In this document: piece by piece, positions 1 to 7,933 of the stretch
How positions within the stretch are numbered: position 1 is the first letter of the stretch
Layout of the letters: each line of letters begins with the position of its first letter
Assembly (NCBI GenBank): GCA_014730295.1
Contig: WJIN01000027.1
Coordinates: 1-26,972, forward strand
Length of the DNA: 26,972 bases
Source of the DNA: Promethearchaeota archaeon
GTDB taxonomy: Archaea > Asgardarchaeota > Lokiarchaeia > Sigynarchaeales > SOKP01
Direction: 5' to 3'
Made by a program: the position numbers and the translations under genes
The notes under the pieces: model-generated
The model's database searches: none
Seen by the model: the letters and a program-made list of their open reading frames with translations, nothing else
What the model was told of the DNA's origin: nothing

Positions 1-2222
1 GATTGGGACCATGTATGGAACTTTTCACCCCAACCGGGATAACCTGGATTATTTACGATGTAGGCTCCGTATGCCCAGAGTTCGAAACTATTCTCATCTT
101 GATGGGGGTGGTTTTGGTCGTAATTTTTACAGCTGAAAGGCATAAATAAACCATCCGTATCACCCGAACGCAAATATGCCATTGAAGATGCTTTCCATAC
201 CTCTTTACGACTTTCAAATGGTTCAGATTGGATGGTCTCATTTACGTTATAAAGGAGAATTCTGTGAAAAGAAGGATCTGCTCCGAGCAAATAACCAAAA
301 TCGGTTGTGCTACCGTATTGGGAATTGTTTTGTCTTTGTTCCCATATATACTGGTATCTTGCCGCTCTCTCAGGACTTGTTTTATTCAGTTGTGCTGCAG
401 CAAATAGTAAAACCTCTTGAATATCTCTATCGAAGGTGCAATCTTCAAAACTTCCGGGCATTCCAAGAGGTCCTAAAGTTTCCGCTATATAATCATATGA
501 AGCTAAGATTTGGCTATCCTCATAAAAATTAAACGCACCTAATCTCTTTAGGCCCGAGGTAAACTGGCTCATATGAAAGAAGGCAAATGCCATGTAGCTA
601 TACCCCTCAAACGAACCCCCATCAGCAGGGTTTTGATTATAAAAATAATCAAGACAAGTTTCTGTAGCGATGTTGATCATTTCCTCATCTTGGAGTACTA
701 ATCCTGCTAATCCCAATGCACCCGCATCAACCACACGATGATTATTGCGGTGATAAAGATCCATTCGCTTAAGAGGTTCTGCGTGCTCATATAACAGTTT
801 ATGGATCGCGGTTTGTTCATTGGAAGTAAGATTCTGATATATCATATCGAATGCAATTGCATATGATTCAACGCTTTTTGCTCGTCTTAAATCCGATGAA
901 TAATGAGTAATGGATCCCATATCGAGCATGTATTCTTTTAATTTACTCAAAACACTCGCACTATTATTAAGGGCAAATTCAAGGGCCAATTTATAGACCG
1001 CATGCCTCCTTTGATCATTCTCATAGTATCCTGGATCGCGACCCAGTTCTACGCTGATATCTCCGATATAGAAATCACTCCAATTATTCCATGGTTTATT
1101 CGAATCCGCGATTTTGTTTCTAAGACCATCTAATTCACTATTATTATATAGAATATAAGGGTGGGTTAATCCAGCAAAAAGATCCATATTAATAGCCCAT
1201 ATCTCTTTGGTTGGCATGGAAGGGGTTATTATCGGTTCTGTTAATTGATTTGTTTCTGGATTATAATACTTATCTGAATTGCTAATCACGAATGAGCATG
1301 AATCGCTAATAGATAAGGTTGTTAAATTATCGGCATGTATTATGCTTATATTATCTCCGTCGATTTTTACCATCTCTGGGATAAATGGGCTAAAAATCTG
1401 TACCTGACTATTTTGCCCGTTGATATATCCAGAGATTTGCGAGTTGTTCGAATAGTTTATCAAAATATTCGTGAGCGGTTCTGAGGATTGGAATGAAACA
1501 TTATCTTCGAATTTTAAATATCTTGCCTCTTGGAGAAAGCAATATTCTATTTTTGAGGTTTCAGTACTATTCCTCCGAATGAAAAACAATTCTCCGTCAA
1601 ATTCGATATTCGGACTGGAAAATTGGACTGATGCGCGCTCATCCTGGTAGAATAAAAAGTCATTGTCCCCGATCTTTTTTAGACCATCTGAGAGTGAAGT
1701 AATTTCGGGAATCTGCTGACCCGGGTTAGAATCATTTTTTGGGTAGAGGATTGTAGACATCAACGGATGATCGGCTCCCGAATATCGCGCTTTAATGTAG
1801 GTAGTATCGATATCGGGATAATTATTTCCCTCATCATAATTTTTTGGACAAAAAATCCCTTCCTCGCTGGATATTGACTCTATCGGTTCTAAAAACGTCG
1901 CGTTCAAGGTGATATTATCATTGGAGAGATAACTCTGCACATTAAACGAAATCGATTGCCGATTGTCTGCGACACTGAGATCTCCTCGACTATGTAATAA
2001 CCAATCAATATCATGATACCTCGCTTGTGGACTTAATTCATCGACCATAATGAAATATCCCGCTTGCCCGGTGCTTTCATTCGGTTTTATAAATAGAATT
2101 TGACGCGAATATCCACCATAGGTCGGAAAAAGTTGAAATGCGATAACGGTAAAGACGATATTTAATCCCAATAATATAGAAATAAGGACGAAAAAAATGA
2201 TCGAACGTTTCGATTTTTTCAT
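1..2222 (-). CDS. Secreted heparinase II/III-type polysaccharide lyase (3' end beyond the window)
   Basis: I read 740 codons without a stop from the ATG at 2222 to the left edge. Residues 1-33 are a lysine-rich start plus one hydrophobic helix (signal peptide or anchor). Residues ~45-170 read like the beta-sandwich usually placed after the catalytic part of these lyases, including HDIDWLLHSRG near residue 69. An alpha-helical toroid-like region follows with RNNHR (N493, N494, H495). NHPHQDENSF starts at N704 and matches the His/Asp-rich signature of the heparinase II/III domain, so the protein probably cleaves acidic polysaccharide by beta-elimination outside the cell. More than a dozen N-X-S/T sequons suit an archaeal surface glycoprotein. 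The remaining C-terminal beta domain is off the window. Substrate cannot be told. The family is fairly secure; the N-terminal domain assignment is inference. Confidence 0.8.
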   Translation of the reverse strand, partial: MKKSKRSIIFFVLISILLGLNIVFTVIAFQLFPTYGGYSRQILFIKPNESTGQAGYFIMVDELSPQARYHDIDWLLHSRGDLSVADNRQSISFNVQSYLSNDNITLNATFLEPIESISSEEGIFCPKNYDEGNNYPDIDTTYIKARYSGADHPLMSTILYPKNDSNPGQQIPEITSLSDGLKKIGDNDFLFYQDERASVQFSSPNIEFDGELFFIRRNSTETSKIEYCFLQEARYLKFEDNVSFQSSEPLTNILINYSNNSQISGYINGQNSQVQIFSPFIPEMVKIDGDNISIIHADNLTTLSISDSCSFVISNSDKYYNPETNQLTEPIITPSMPTKEIWAINMDLFAGLTHPYILYNNSELDGLRNKIADSNKPWNNWSDFYIGDISVELGRDPGYYENDQRRHAVYKLALEFALNNSASVLSKLKEYMLDMGSITHYSSDLRRAKSVESYAIAFDMIYQNLTSNEQTAIHKLLYEHAEPLKRMDLYHRNNHRVVDAGALGLAGLVLQDEEMINIATETCLDYFYNQNPADGGSFEGYSYMAFAFFHMSQFTSGLKRLGAFNFYEDSQILASYDYIAETLGPLGMPGSFEDCTFDRDIQEVLLFAAAQLNKTSPERAARYQYIWEQRQNNSQYGSTTDFGYLLGADPSFHRILLYNVNETIQSEPFESRKEVWKASSMAYLRSGDTDGLFMPFSCKNYDQNHPHQDENSFELWAYGAYIVNNPGYPGWGEKFHTWSQ

Positions 2223-2243
2223 ATCATTTATAGTTCAGTTCGG

Positions 2244-2254
2244 AAATTATTTAA
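2244..2254 (-). promoter_or_regulatory. TATA-like element of the lyase gene
   Basis: On the minus strand TTAAATAATTT lies about 22-32 bases before the ATG at 2222. An archaeal TATA box at that distance puts transcription start at or next to the start codon, so the mRNA would be leaderless. No Shine-Dalgarno sequence is present, which agrees. Confidence 0.4.
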
Positions 2255-2296
2255 GGATTGGCAAAATAGGATTTGTCAGTGAACTATCAATTAATG

Positions 2297-2313
2297 TTTC
2301 TTAAAAAAAGAAA
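2297..2313 (-). terminator. Poly-T terminator of the GTPase gene
   Basis: On the minus strand a run of seven T (2303-2309), flanked by short inverted TTTCTT/AAGAAA arms, begins 13 bases after the GTPase stop codon and before the lyase promoter. It separates the two co-directional genes. Confidence 0.45.
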
Positions 2314-2322
2314 TGAAAATCC

Positions 2323-3003
2323 TCAAACCAAGTATTTTAAGCCGTCTTTCACTTTATAAGTCTTTTGTGCACGATTCAATTCAATAAAACGCTTTACTTC
2401 TAACTTATTTAGCAAATCTCTCATCTGGGATGTGTTTTTATTAAGTGTGTCTTGTAATCCCTCAAGATCATCTTCATATTCTTTCAAGATTTCCAATAAA
2501 CTCTTATAATTCTCATATACTTTATTAACCAAAAATTTTAGAGATTCTTTAATGTTTTGTCCCGTTTTGGTGCTGGTCGGAAAGATCTTGGCGCTCTCGG
2601 GTAAATCATTTTGGATTTTAACTACTTCTGGATATCTCGCTTCTTCAAGATCTTGTTTGTTCGCCAAAAAAACAATCGGTATACTGGGCCCTAGCAACTT
2701 TCGGATAGAATTAAGTATCTGTATCGCTTCTACATCCTTTTCGGGTTTCGCAGAATCAAAAATGAAGAGAACCCCATCAGAACCCGCTGCGGTGATATCT
2801 CTGATGACTGAAAAGCGTATTAGTCCCGGAGTTCCAAATAAATATACTTTATATCCGTTTAGCTTAATCGATCCCAAATCCATTCCTACTGTATAACTTC
2901 TGTTATCCGCACCCTTCGCTTCCACGTTGAGAGCGTTCGGATCTAAGAATTTGATGAAACTCGATTTTCCGGATTTCACTGGACCAGCAACCAATATCTT
3001 CAT
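2323..3003 (-). CDS. MglA/Ras-like small GTPase with C-terminal helical extension
   Basis: 226 residues. Nucleotide-binding motifs are in order: P-loop GPVKSGKS (7-14), a switch I threonine at T38, the G3 region FGTPG at 56-60 in place of the usual DxxG, NKQD at 115-118 and a G5-like TSTKTGQN (143-150). The FGTPG form is known from the archaeal/bacterial COG2229-type GTPase group, which acts as a molecular switch in polarity, motility or trafficking-like processes. Residues ~165-226 are an extra charged helix followed by a segment that looks like a winged helix (LNKLEVKRFIELNRAQ and onward), perhaps an effector or membrane-partner contact. The gene stands alone with its own terminator. Small GTPases of this kind are numerous in Asgard archaea. 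The GTPase call is strong; the tail domain is a guess. Confidence 0.88.
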   Translation of the reverse strand: MKILVAGPVKSGKSSFIKFLDPNALNVEAKGADNRSYTVGMDLGSIKLNGYKVYLFGTPGLIRFSVIRDITAAGSDGVLFIFDSAKPEKDVEAIQILNSIRKLLGPSIPIVFLANKQDLEEARYPEVVKIQNDLPESAKIFPTSTKTGQNIKESLKFLVNKVYENYKSLLEILKEYEDDLEGLQDTLNKNTSQMRDLLNKLEVKRFIELNRAQKTYKVKDGLKYLV

Positions 3004-3381
3004 AATTTTTGTATGAACTAAAATATAATATTTATTTTGAAACGTAATCTCTAATTAATTAATATTACTTTCTTAATCTTTTATAATTTTCTACCTAATT
3101 TCGACAAAAATACCCCATATTTGAGCTATTCTTCAAAATCTGACAAAATGAAAGAAATGTAATTTTCATTTTATTTACGGATTATGAGAAACTGGTGGCG
3201 AATAGTTATATTATGTTTATGATCTGGCTGGGGTAATGGGCAATCGTATATGTCGGAGCTATCAAAAGTTTAAAGGAAATGAGCAAAATATTCCTAATTC
3301 CGACCTGATTCATTCAACCTAAACTAAATATAGATTTAAATATCTATTATTTTTTTAAAGCCAAACCATAACGAATAATGA
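3004..3381. other. Intergenic region without a convincing gene
   Basis: This holds the AT-rich promoter region of the GTPase (AAATAAATATTATATTTTAG on the minus strand just upstream of 3003). A patch at about 3181-3330 is visibly richer in G and C than its surroundings. Only ORFs under 40 codons occur there on either strand, none with recognisable sequence. It could be gene debris or a small RNA; I see no box C/D, tRNA or other fold that decides it. Confidence 0.4.
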
Positions 3382-3600
3382 ATATTTCGAAATTTATGGA
3401 ACACACTTTTATTAATTGAACTGGAAAACACCCAGGTATTAGAAAATTTAAAATCTCTACGACTTTCAAATAATCAAATTATAAAAATTGGAAAATTAGT
3501 TGATTTATCTAAACTGAGGAAATTAGAATTAGATGAAAATAATGCTATTAGAATCCAAAACACTCTAACTCTTCCTATCTTAGATGAATTGGTTTATTGA
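3382..3600 (+). pseudogene. Leucine-rich-repeat gene fragment
   Basis: The plus-strand frame is open from just after a TGA (3379-3381) to a TGA at 3598-3600 but has no ATG, GTG or TTG before the repeats. It encodes about two and a half LRR units of the SDS22 type, with LKSLRLSNNQIIKIG followed by LRKLELDENN. The intact LRR gene at 4781-5830 uses the same repeat consensus on the opposite strand, so this is probably the decayed end of a related gene. There is no promoter-like sequence just in front. The LRR character is clear; whether any of it is expressed is doubtful. Confidence 0.6.
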
Positions 3601-3736
3601 TGAGTCACAAGAGGAATTATGCTCTAAGGGCGCAATTTTTTGTTCATAATTACGAGTTATTGCTTAATTTGTTGTCGTTTTTTTTGTACTTTTGCCTTTC
3701 GATAGTAAGTTTTACTGATAATTATTCAATAATTTT

Positions 3737-4142
3737 TTATTCAAAATATACAAGTAAATCTCGCGTCGTAAATACCCTTATCTTTTTCTGGTCATTTTTA
3801 AGTTGCTTATCATTAGACCATATGAGCCTTAAGAGCAAAGGCGAGAGCTAAATAAACAGTATCTTTAGGATCAGGAGATATTTCTTGAACTTTATCTAAA
3901 AATGGAGTAATTTCTTTTCGTGGAATAAATATGATTAAGTCTTTTAACAATTTTAAATAGCTCTGGAACTCATCATGTGAGGGATGAGTTTTTTTGAGAA
4001 TCAAACTTTCATATTTTGCAAATTCTTCAAATAAGAACTCTGGAGCGAAGAGCTGTAATTTGTCATTTATAAGCAATTCAGCAGTTTTTCCATCTTTTAT
4101 TAATGTAGCAAAGAGAATATTCGCATCTATAACAAATTTCAT
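3737..4142 (-). pseudogene. Frameshifted PIN-domain (VapC-type) toxin
   Basis: The first frame gives 109 residues starting MKFVIDANILFATL (the PIN first aspartate, D6) and reaching PDPKDTVYLALAFAL, then stops at 3813 after LKAHMV. The next frame continues without a break with IWSNDKQLKNDQKK and VFTTRDLL to a TAA at 3737-3739. SND near the end followed by VxTTxxLL is the normal C-terminus of this family, with the last catalytic aspartate. The two frames are joined by one indel near 3820-3825 (one extra or two missing bases). Intact it would be about 135 residues, the usual size. PIN proteins are Mg-dependent ribonucleases; the present reading frame lacks the final acidic residue, so it is probably inactive. 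The antitoxin gene lies 6 bases upstream. Confidence 0.8.
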
Positions 4143-4148
4143 GGCAAA

Positions 4149-4309
4149 TTAAGTCTTATAATGTTTTAATAAAAATTTATTGACTTCTTTTCCAAATTCC
4201 AAGGCTTCCTCTGGCGTTAACTCACTATTGATTCTCAACCCTTTCAGAAAGTTCAGTTGAGCAATTTTTTTTTTAATTCCTTAGGTATTGAGAGCGTTAA
4301 ATTTGTCAT
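4149..4309 (-). pseudogene. Frameshifted VapB-like antitoxin
   Basis: From the ATG at 4309 the frame gives MTNLTLSIPKELKKK and then stops after three more codons. If one base is restored in the run of ten A (4265-4274 on this strand), the frame continues as IAQLNFLKGLRINSELTPEE, then ALEFGKEVNKFLLKHYKT, to a TAA at 4149-4151, about 53 residues. The N-terminus is typical of short ribbon-helix-helix VapB antitoxins, which bind the toxin and repress their own operon. It sits 6 bases before the PIN gene, the normal antitoxin-toxin order. The A-run makes both a true slippage mutation and a sequencing error possible. Too short for ordinary gene calling. Confidence 0.65.
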
Positions 4310-4337
4310 TTCTCTAATAAAATTATTTTTATATTTT

Positions 4338-4376
4338 GTGTGAATATATAATTTTCTATGGGTATATGTGTGAATT
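4338..4376. promoter_or_regulatory. Direct repeats in front of the vapBC-like operon
   Basis: TGTGTGAAT occurs at 4338-4346 and again at 4368-4376, exactly 30 bases apart (about three helical turns), each followed by an ATATAT-rich stretch. They lie 29-67 bases upstream of the antitoxin start, over the likely promoter. An autoregulatory operator bound by the antitoxin would be expected here; this is inference. Confidence 0.3.
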
Positions 4377-4780
4377 CATATATAAATTTTTATAAGAATT
4401 TCTATCAAAACTAAACACCCTTAAAATCCCATTTTAGTTTAGATTAGGAAAATTTCACTAATTGTTTTTTTTCTTTATAAATCGAAACGGGAAGTATTTT
4501 CTTTATTATTAATCTCTATATTGATGCCTTAAAAAAGCCTTCAATCCCCCTTTCTTTTGTATCTTCTGGAGGCTTTTTTCGTTCTAATCGCTCTTTTCTC
4601 TTCTCTATTGAGTGATCAAATTATCTATTTCCATCTTCAAGAGGATTTCGCAATTAATTATATTTCATTACACACAATAATTCCCATCAATAAAAGATTA
4701 ATGGTCTTCCAAGAGAATTTGAAGATAAATTCTGATCAAATTAAATAAGTGTAAATATTACAGTGGAAAAAATTTATTTC
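4377..4780. other. AT-rich intergenic region
   Basis: Together with the repeats just before it, this fills the gap between the antitoxin gene and the 3' end of the LRR gene. A 63-codon plus-strand ORF from a TTG at 4557 has no family resemblance and no ribosome binding site, and I do not regard it as a gene. No other feature is visible. Confidence 0.4.
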
Positions 4781-5830
4781 TTAGAACTCCTCCTCTGAAA
4801 AAATTCTTAAACGAGAACCCTTAGGTGCACACAATTGATGATCCTCTGGAAACTCGGCAAGATTCTCTTCAAGGAGTCTCTTACAAACAGGATTTCCATA
4901 AAGATTAATATGAAAGTTCTCATTATTAAGATATGGTTTAGCCTCTTTTATGTCTTCAATATTGTTAAATGATAAAATGAGATTATGGAGTCGGGGATGC
5001 TCCGTGAAATCAGGAAGGTGTTGAATTTTGTTTTCCCAGAGAAAAACTTCAAATATATTTGGAATAGAGAGAATATGGCTAATATCAACAATCTGATTGT
5101 TTGGTGCCAATAATGCGGATAAATTATCCATATTTTTAAGCCCGTCTATCTTTTTGATGCGATTTTCTCGCAAGGACAAGCATCTTAAGTTCTGCAACCC
5201 ATTTAGGTTCTTAATCGAGGAGATTTCGTTGTGATCAAGATTTAGTCTCTCCAATGCGGGTAGAGGAGCGATTTTTCCGATTTTTGAGATCTTGTTTGAA
5301 GCACACCCTAAATTTTTCAAGTTCTCTAAAGAAGTTCGGATTTCGAATGTGTTTATCTCATTATCTGACAGATTAAGAGATTTAAGGTTCTGAAGTGAAT
5401 CGAGACCTCGGATTTTGCGAATCCGGTTGCCTGATAAGTTCAATATTCTTAAGTTGGTAAGGGTTTCAAGTCCTTCAATCTTTTGAACTTGATTTCTCGC
5501 TAAACTAAGAATTTCTAACGAGGCTAACTTTTCGAGCCCTTCTATCTTTTGAATTTGATTTCTATAGAGCTTTAAAGATTTCAAATTAGGAAGGTTTTCG
5601 AGGCCTTGAATGGTTTTAATTTGACAACCACGGATCACTAGTTCATTTAAGTCAGTTAATTCGCTTAATCCTTCTAAATCGCTTATGTGTGTAAGATTTT
5701 GCACCGTGTACGCCCTGTCTCTCCCGTCTTCTGGCTCATTTCCCCCGGGAGATGTGAATTTAAGTGCGCTATTCACAGGATAGTATTTCTCTCCCTTAAA
5801 TTTGACATATTTATCTTCTGGCATTTTCAT
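4781..5830 (-). CDS. SDS22-like leucine-rich-repeat protein
   Basis: 349 residues. After a short N-terminal part (1-45) there are about eleven consecutive LRR units of roughly 22 residues, with the pattern LxxLxxLxLxxNxIxKIxGL typical of SDS22/U2A'-like proteins (for example LKSLKLYRNQIQKIEGLEKL near residue 85). The C-terminal cap, around INLYGNPVCKRLLEENL, resembles the LRR cap of that subfamily. There is no signal peptide or membrane helix, so it should be a cytosolic protein-binding scaffold; partners are unknown. The start could be M1 or M3. The plus-strand LRR fragment at 3382-3600 shows that the family has copied and decayed locally. SDS22-like proteins are common in Asgard archaea and eukaryotes. 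Confidence 0.85.
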   Translation of the reverse strand: MKMPEDKYVKFKGEKYYPVNSALKFTSPGGNEPEDGRDRAYTVQNLTHISDLEGLSELTDLNELVIRGCQIKTIQGLENLPNLKSLKLYRNQIQKIEGLEKLASLEILSLARNQVQKIEGLETLTNLRILNLSGNRIRKIRGLDSLQNLKSLNLSDNEINTFEIRTSLENLKNLGCASNKISKIGKIAPLPALERLNLDHNEISSIKNLNGLQNLRCLSLRENRIKKIDGLKNMDNLSALLAPNNQIVDISHILSIPNIFEVFLWENKIQHLPDFTEHPRLHNLILSFNNIEDIKEAKPYLNNENFHINLYGNPVCKRLLEENLAEFPEDHQLCAPKGSRLRIFSEEEF

Positions 5831-5885
5831 AAAAAAAAAGAAAAATGGATATTTAAATATATGCTCGTTGAGGAATTATTGTATT

Positions 5886-7206
5886 CTAAATCCCAATTAA
5901 AGGAAAATTCAATACACTTGACGCCTCCTCTTTACTAAGCACAATCCCTCCCGCGTAAATGCTTGCCCAAAAACTTAGAGCTCCCATTAAATTAATATAT
6001 GCCGCGGTGGCAAAATGCCCCACAGTTAGCTTGGCACTAAGGGCGTTAATTAAATCGAGAGCACTTTCTGCGTCTCTGCAATAAAAGGTTGAGACTTGGT
6101 TAATAACCCAGTTAAGGGCGGCTGCGCAACAATCGATCGCAAGATTTAAGCTATGTTCTAAGGTTTTAAAAAATTTGTATTCTTCAGGAAAAATTAACTC
6201 ATCATCAATATCTTTTGCACCCCAATGTTCCCTCCAACCGTCTTGCCATCCACCGTATTCTAAATTCCACCAATTCTCCGTCTTCACAAAATAATCCTTG
6301 CAAACTTGATTCATTTCGTAAGCATCATAATGATCTGCTGAACCAAAATAAGCCTTGTGTGCAACCTCAATAGCGAGCTGTTGCGGGTTCCAATGAAAAC
6401 TCCTATAATGCCAAGGTATAGAGGTATCCTTAAACTTTAAACCACCACTCTCTAAAAGCTCTGTCCCAACCAGACTTATCACGGTGAGTTTTATAATATC
6501 TTCCATCAGTTCTAGTAAGTACACCATATTCATACGGACCATCAGACTTATAGCCAGAAGGCTCACCAGGTTTTAAGGTGTGAAAAAAATTACTCACATC
6601 AGCGATATAATGAGTCATTTCTCCTAAATAAAATGCAGCCAGTCCACAATCTCCATCCCTAAATGCCAGAATTGCGTTTAAAGCCATGTCTGCTGCTTTA
6701 TGACCAGCAGCCCCATCAATCACTTTACCTGTAGATGGATCGGGAGTCCCATCAAAATTTATATGATGATTTGAACGTTTATCATTTTCCCCATCTATAC
6801 GTTGACCATGCCTATTAATATAGAAAATTTCACCATTATCAGGTCCTTGAGTAGCATAAAGGTAGATACGTATCCTATCATCAGTCCAGAACCAGATCCC
6901 GTTTCCATCATACCATTTCGCTGCTAAAGTTAGATCAAGGTCTATTATTTTTTCTAAGGCAAAATCCGCAATCCAGTCATGAGTCCCATAATGAGCTTTT
7001 GAATACGTATAAGATGTCCAACCACCCCTAGGAACGTCCATCCCATTTGACCAGCCTTCTACTGTCTGGATCGAGAAGATAAGCCCAAAGGAGGCAAAAA
7101 ACACAATAAAAATACATATTATCTTTATTTGTTTCTTTGATAAAGAAAATTCAGATTCTTTATTAGAATTTTTTATTTTATTTCCCTTTTTTTCCTCATT
7201 TTTCAT
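5886..7206 (-). pseudogene. Zinc-dependent phospholipase C-like secreted protein, split by a frameshift
   Basis: The first frame (7206-6430, 258 residues) has a hydrophobic signal segment (~27-46) followed by W52. Likely zinc ligands then follow: H72/H76, D123, H147/H148, and H199-x3-D203-x5-H209 (THYIADVSNFFH). The Trp after the signal and the Hx3Dx5H spacing are hallmarks of the zinc-dependent phospholipase C / S1-P1 nuclease fold. The frame ends after WWFKV. An overlapping frame carries on with KFKDTSIPWHYRSFHWNPQQ and runs to 5886, about 180 more residues. Removing one A in TTTAAAG near 6436-6441 joins the two as WWFKFKDTS. The whole would be ~440 residues. It may be a real mutation, a sequencing error or, less likely, programmed frameshifting. 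It would hydrolyse phospholipids or phosphoesters outside the cell. Confidence 0.75.
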
Positions 7207-7237
7207 TTTTTCTTAATAACCTCTTTTTATTTTTTCT

Positions 7238-7250
7238 GAAGATTTATATT
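7238..7250 (-). promoter_or_regulatory. TATA-like element of the phospholipase C-like gene
   Basis: TTAAAATATAAAT on the minus strand lies about 32-44 bases before the ATG at 7206, and a weak AGAGGT ribosome-binding-like sequence lies between. The gene therefore probably has its own promoter rather than being read from the small ORF upstream. Confidence 0.3.
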
Positions 7251-7600
7251 TTAATGTTAGATATAATTTTTTGCTCTCTTTCACCTTGCTTTGAAACGAG
7301 AGTAGATATATGATTATAATTTGACTTTTTATTTTTCTTGTACCATTTAAAAAACATTTTTCCTTTATTGGTGATATAATAATTTCCTTGTTTGCTCAAG
7401 ATATAGTCATTATTATGGAGATCAATCTGATTTAGGATTTTATCTATCCAATTTTTTGATACATTTTTCGATTGTAAATTTGGAAAAATGTGAAATTTTA
7501 GATGATTGACAACCTTCCATCTCACATGAATAGTTTTTACAGAAATAATTTCCATTAATAGGATATTGGCACAAAAAAAAGAAAACAAAATCGCTTCCAA
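7244..7600 (-). CDS. Hypothetical small protein, possibly winged-helix
   Basis: 118 residues from the first ATG; an internal ATG at 7555 would give 103. I recognise no family with certainty. The C-terminal half, with DYILSKQGNYYITNKGKMFF followed by a lysine-rich tail, has the rhythm of the last helix and wing of archaeal winged-helix regulators (an 'iTekGk.fl..y' ending). The N-terminal 15 residues are hydrophobic and Cys-containing and may not be translated. Its 5' end overlaps by one base the start of the plus-strand ORF at 7600, so at the longest start both cannot easily be right. Composition is as AT-rich as the intergenic DNA, so it may be spurious. Confidence 0.35.
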   Translation of the reverse strand: MEAILFSFFCANILLMEIISVKTIHVRWKVVNHLKFHIFPNLQSKNVSKNWIDKILNQIDLHNNDYILSKQGNYYITNKGKMFFKWYKKNKKSNYNHISTLVSKQGEREQKIISNIKI

Positions 7601-7770
7601 TGAATAGCATCAATAATAATGTAGTGTTAACTGATGTAAGGTCCACGATACATGAAATATATTCATTCTATAAGGGTTATACGCCGAAATTAAGCACTCA
7701 TATTATCCCTATTATTGGTGGAATCGCCATCGCAATTGTAGCTACTATTATAATGGTTATGTATTTTTAA
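7600..7770 (+). CDS. 56-residue single-span membrane protein
   Basis: ATG at 7600, TAA at 7768-7770. The protein begins MNSINNNVVLTDVRSTIHEI and ends in one hydrophobic helix (IIPIIGGIAIAIVATIIMVM) followed by only YF, so it would be a tail-anchored membrane protein with a ~32-residue cytosolic part. A strong double poly-T terminator starts 11 bases after the stop, which supports a real transcript. No start codon exists further upstream in frame and no Shine-Dalgarno is seen. The layout recalls very small membrane subunits such as the beta subunit of the Sec translocon, but there is no convincing sequence match. Too short for ordinary gene calling. Confidence 0.45.
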   Translation: MNSINNNVVLTDVRSTIHEIYSFYKGYTPKLSTHIIPIIGGIAIAIVATIIMVMYF

Positions 7771-7777
7771 TGAAAAC

Positions 7778-7799
7778 TCAATTTTTTTTCTTTTTTTTT
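7778..7799 (+). terminator. Poly-T terminator
   Basis: CTCAA followed by T8 (7782-7789), C and T9 (7791-7799), right after the 56-codon ORF. Archaeal transcription stops at such T runs. The leading AATGAAAACTCAA plus T8 recurs almost unchanged after hdrB (12996-13016). Confidence 0.6.
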
Positions 7800-7933
7800 G
7801 GAGCTGTATATCTTATCAAAAAAAAAATTCATATTTATCTTTTTAAAAAAATTACTATTTTGGTACTTTTTTATACGGTTTTCTACATTATTTGTGATTT
7901 CTTAGTCATTTTTTTGTAAAAATAATTCATTAA

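Noticed and set aside
53..532. Two overlapping ORFs (62 and 118 codons) at the left end
   Set aside because: They are antisense or out of frame to the heparinase-type lyase, which reads through this whole region with its signature motif at residues 704-713.
3181..3330. GC-richer patch as a possible ncRNA, box C/D RNA or decayed permease
   Set aside because: No canonical C and D boxes, no stable-looking hairpin set and no convincing translated similarity on either strand.
3597..3851. 84-codon plus-strand ORF
   Set aside because: It runs antisense over the 3' half of the PIN gene continuation (3737-3851), is made of Phe/Leu/Ser from T-rich DNA, and matches nothing.
4557..4748. 63-codon plus-strand ORF with a hydrophobic start
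   Set aside because: TTG start, no ribosome binding site, no family resemblance; likely chance in AT-rich DNA.
7440..7646. 68-codon minus-strand ORF
   Set aside because: Overlaps two better candidates in other frames. I considered it as an upstream half of the 118-codon ORF joined by a frameshift, but the sequences do not join into a recognisable protein.
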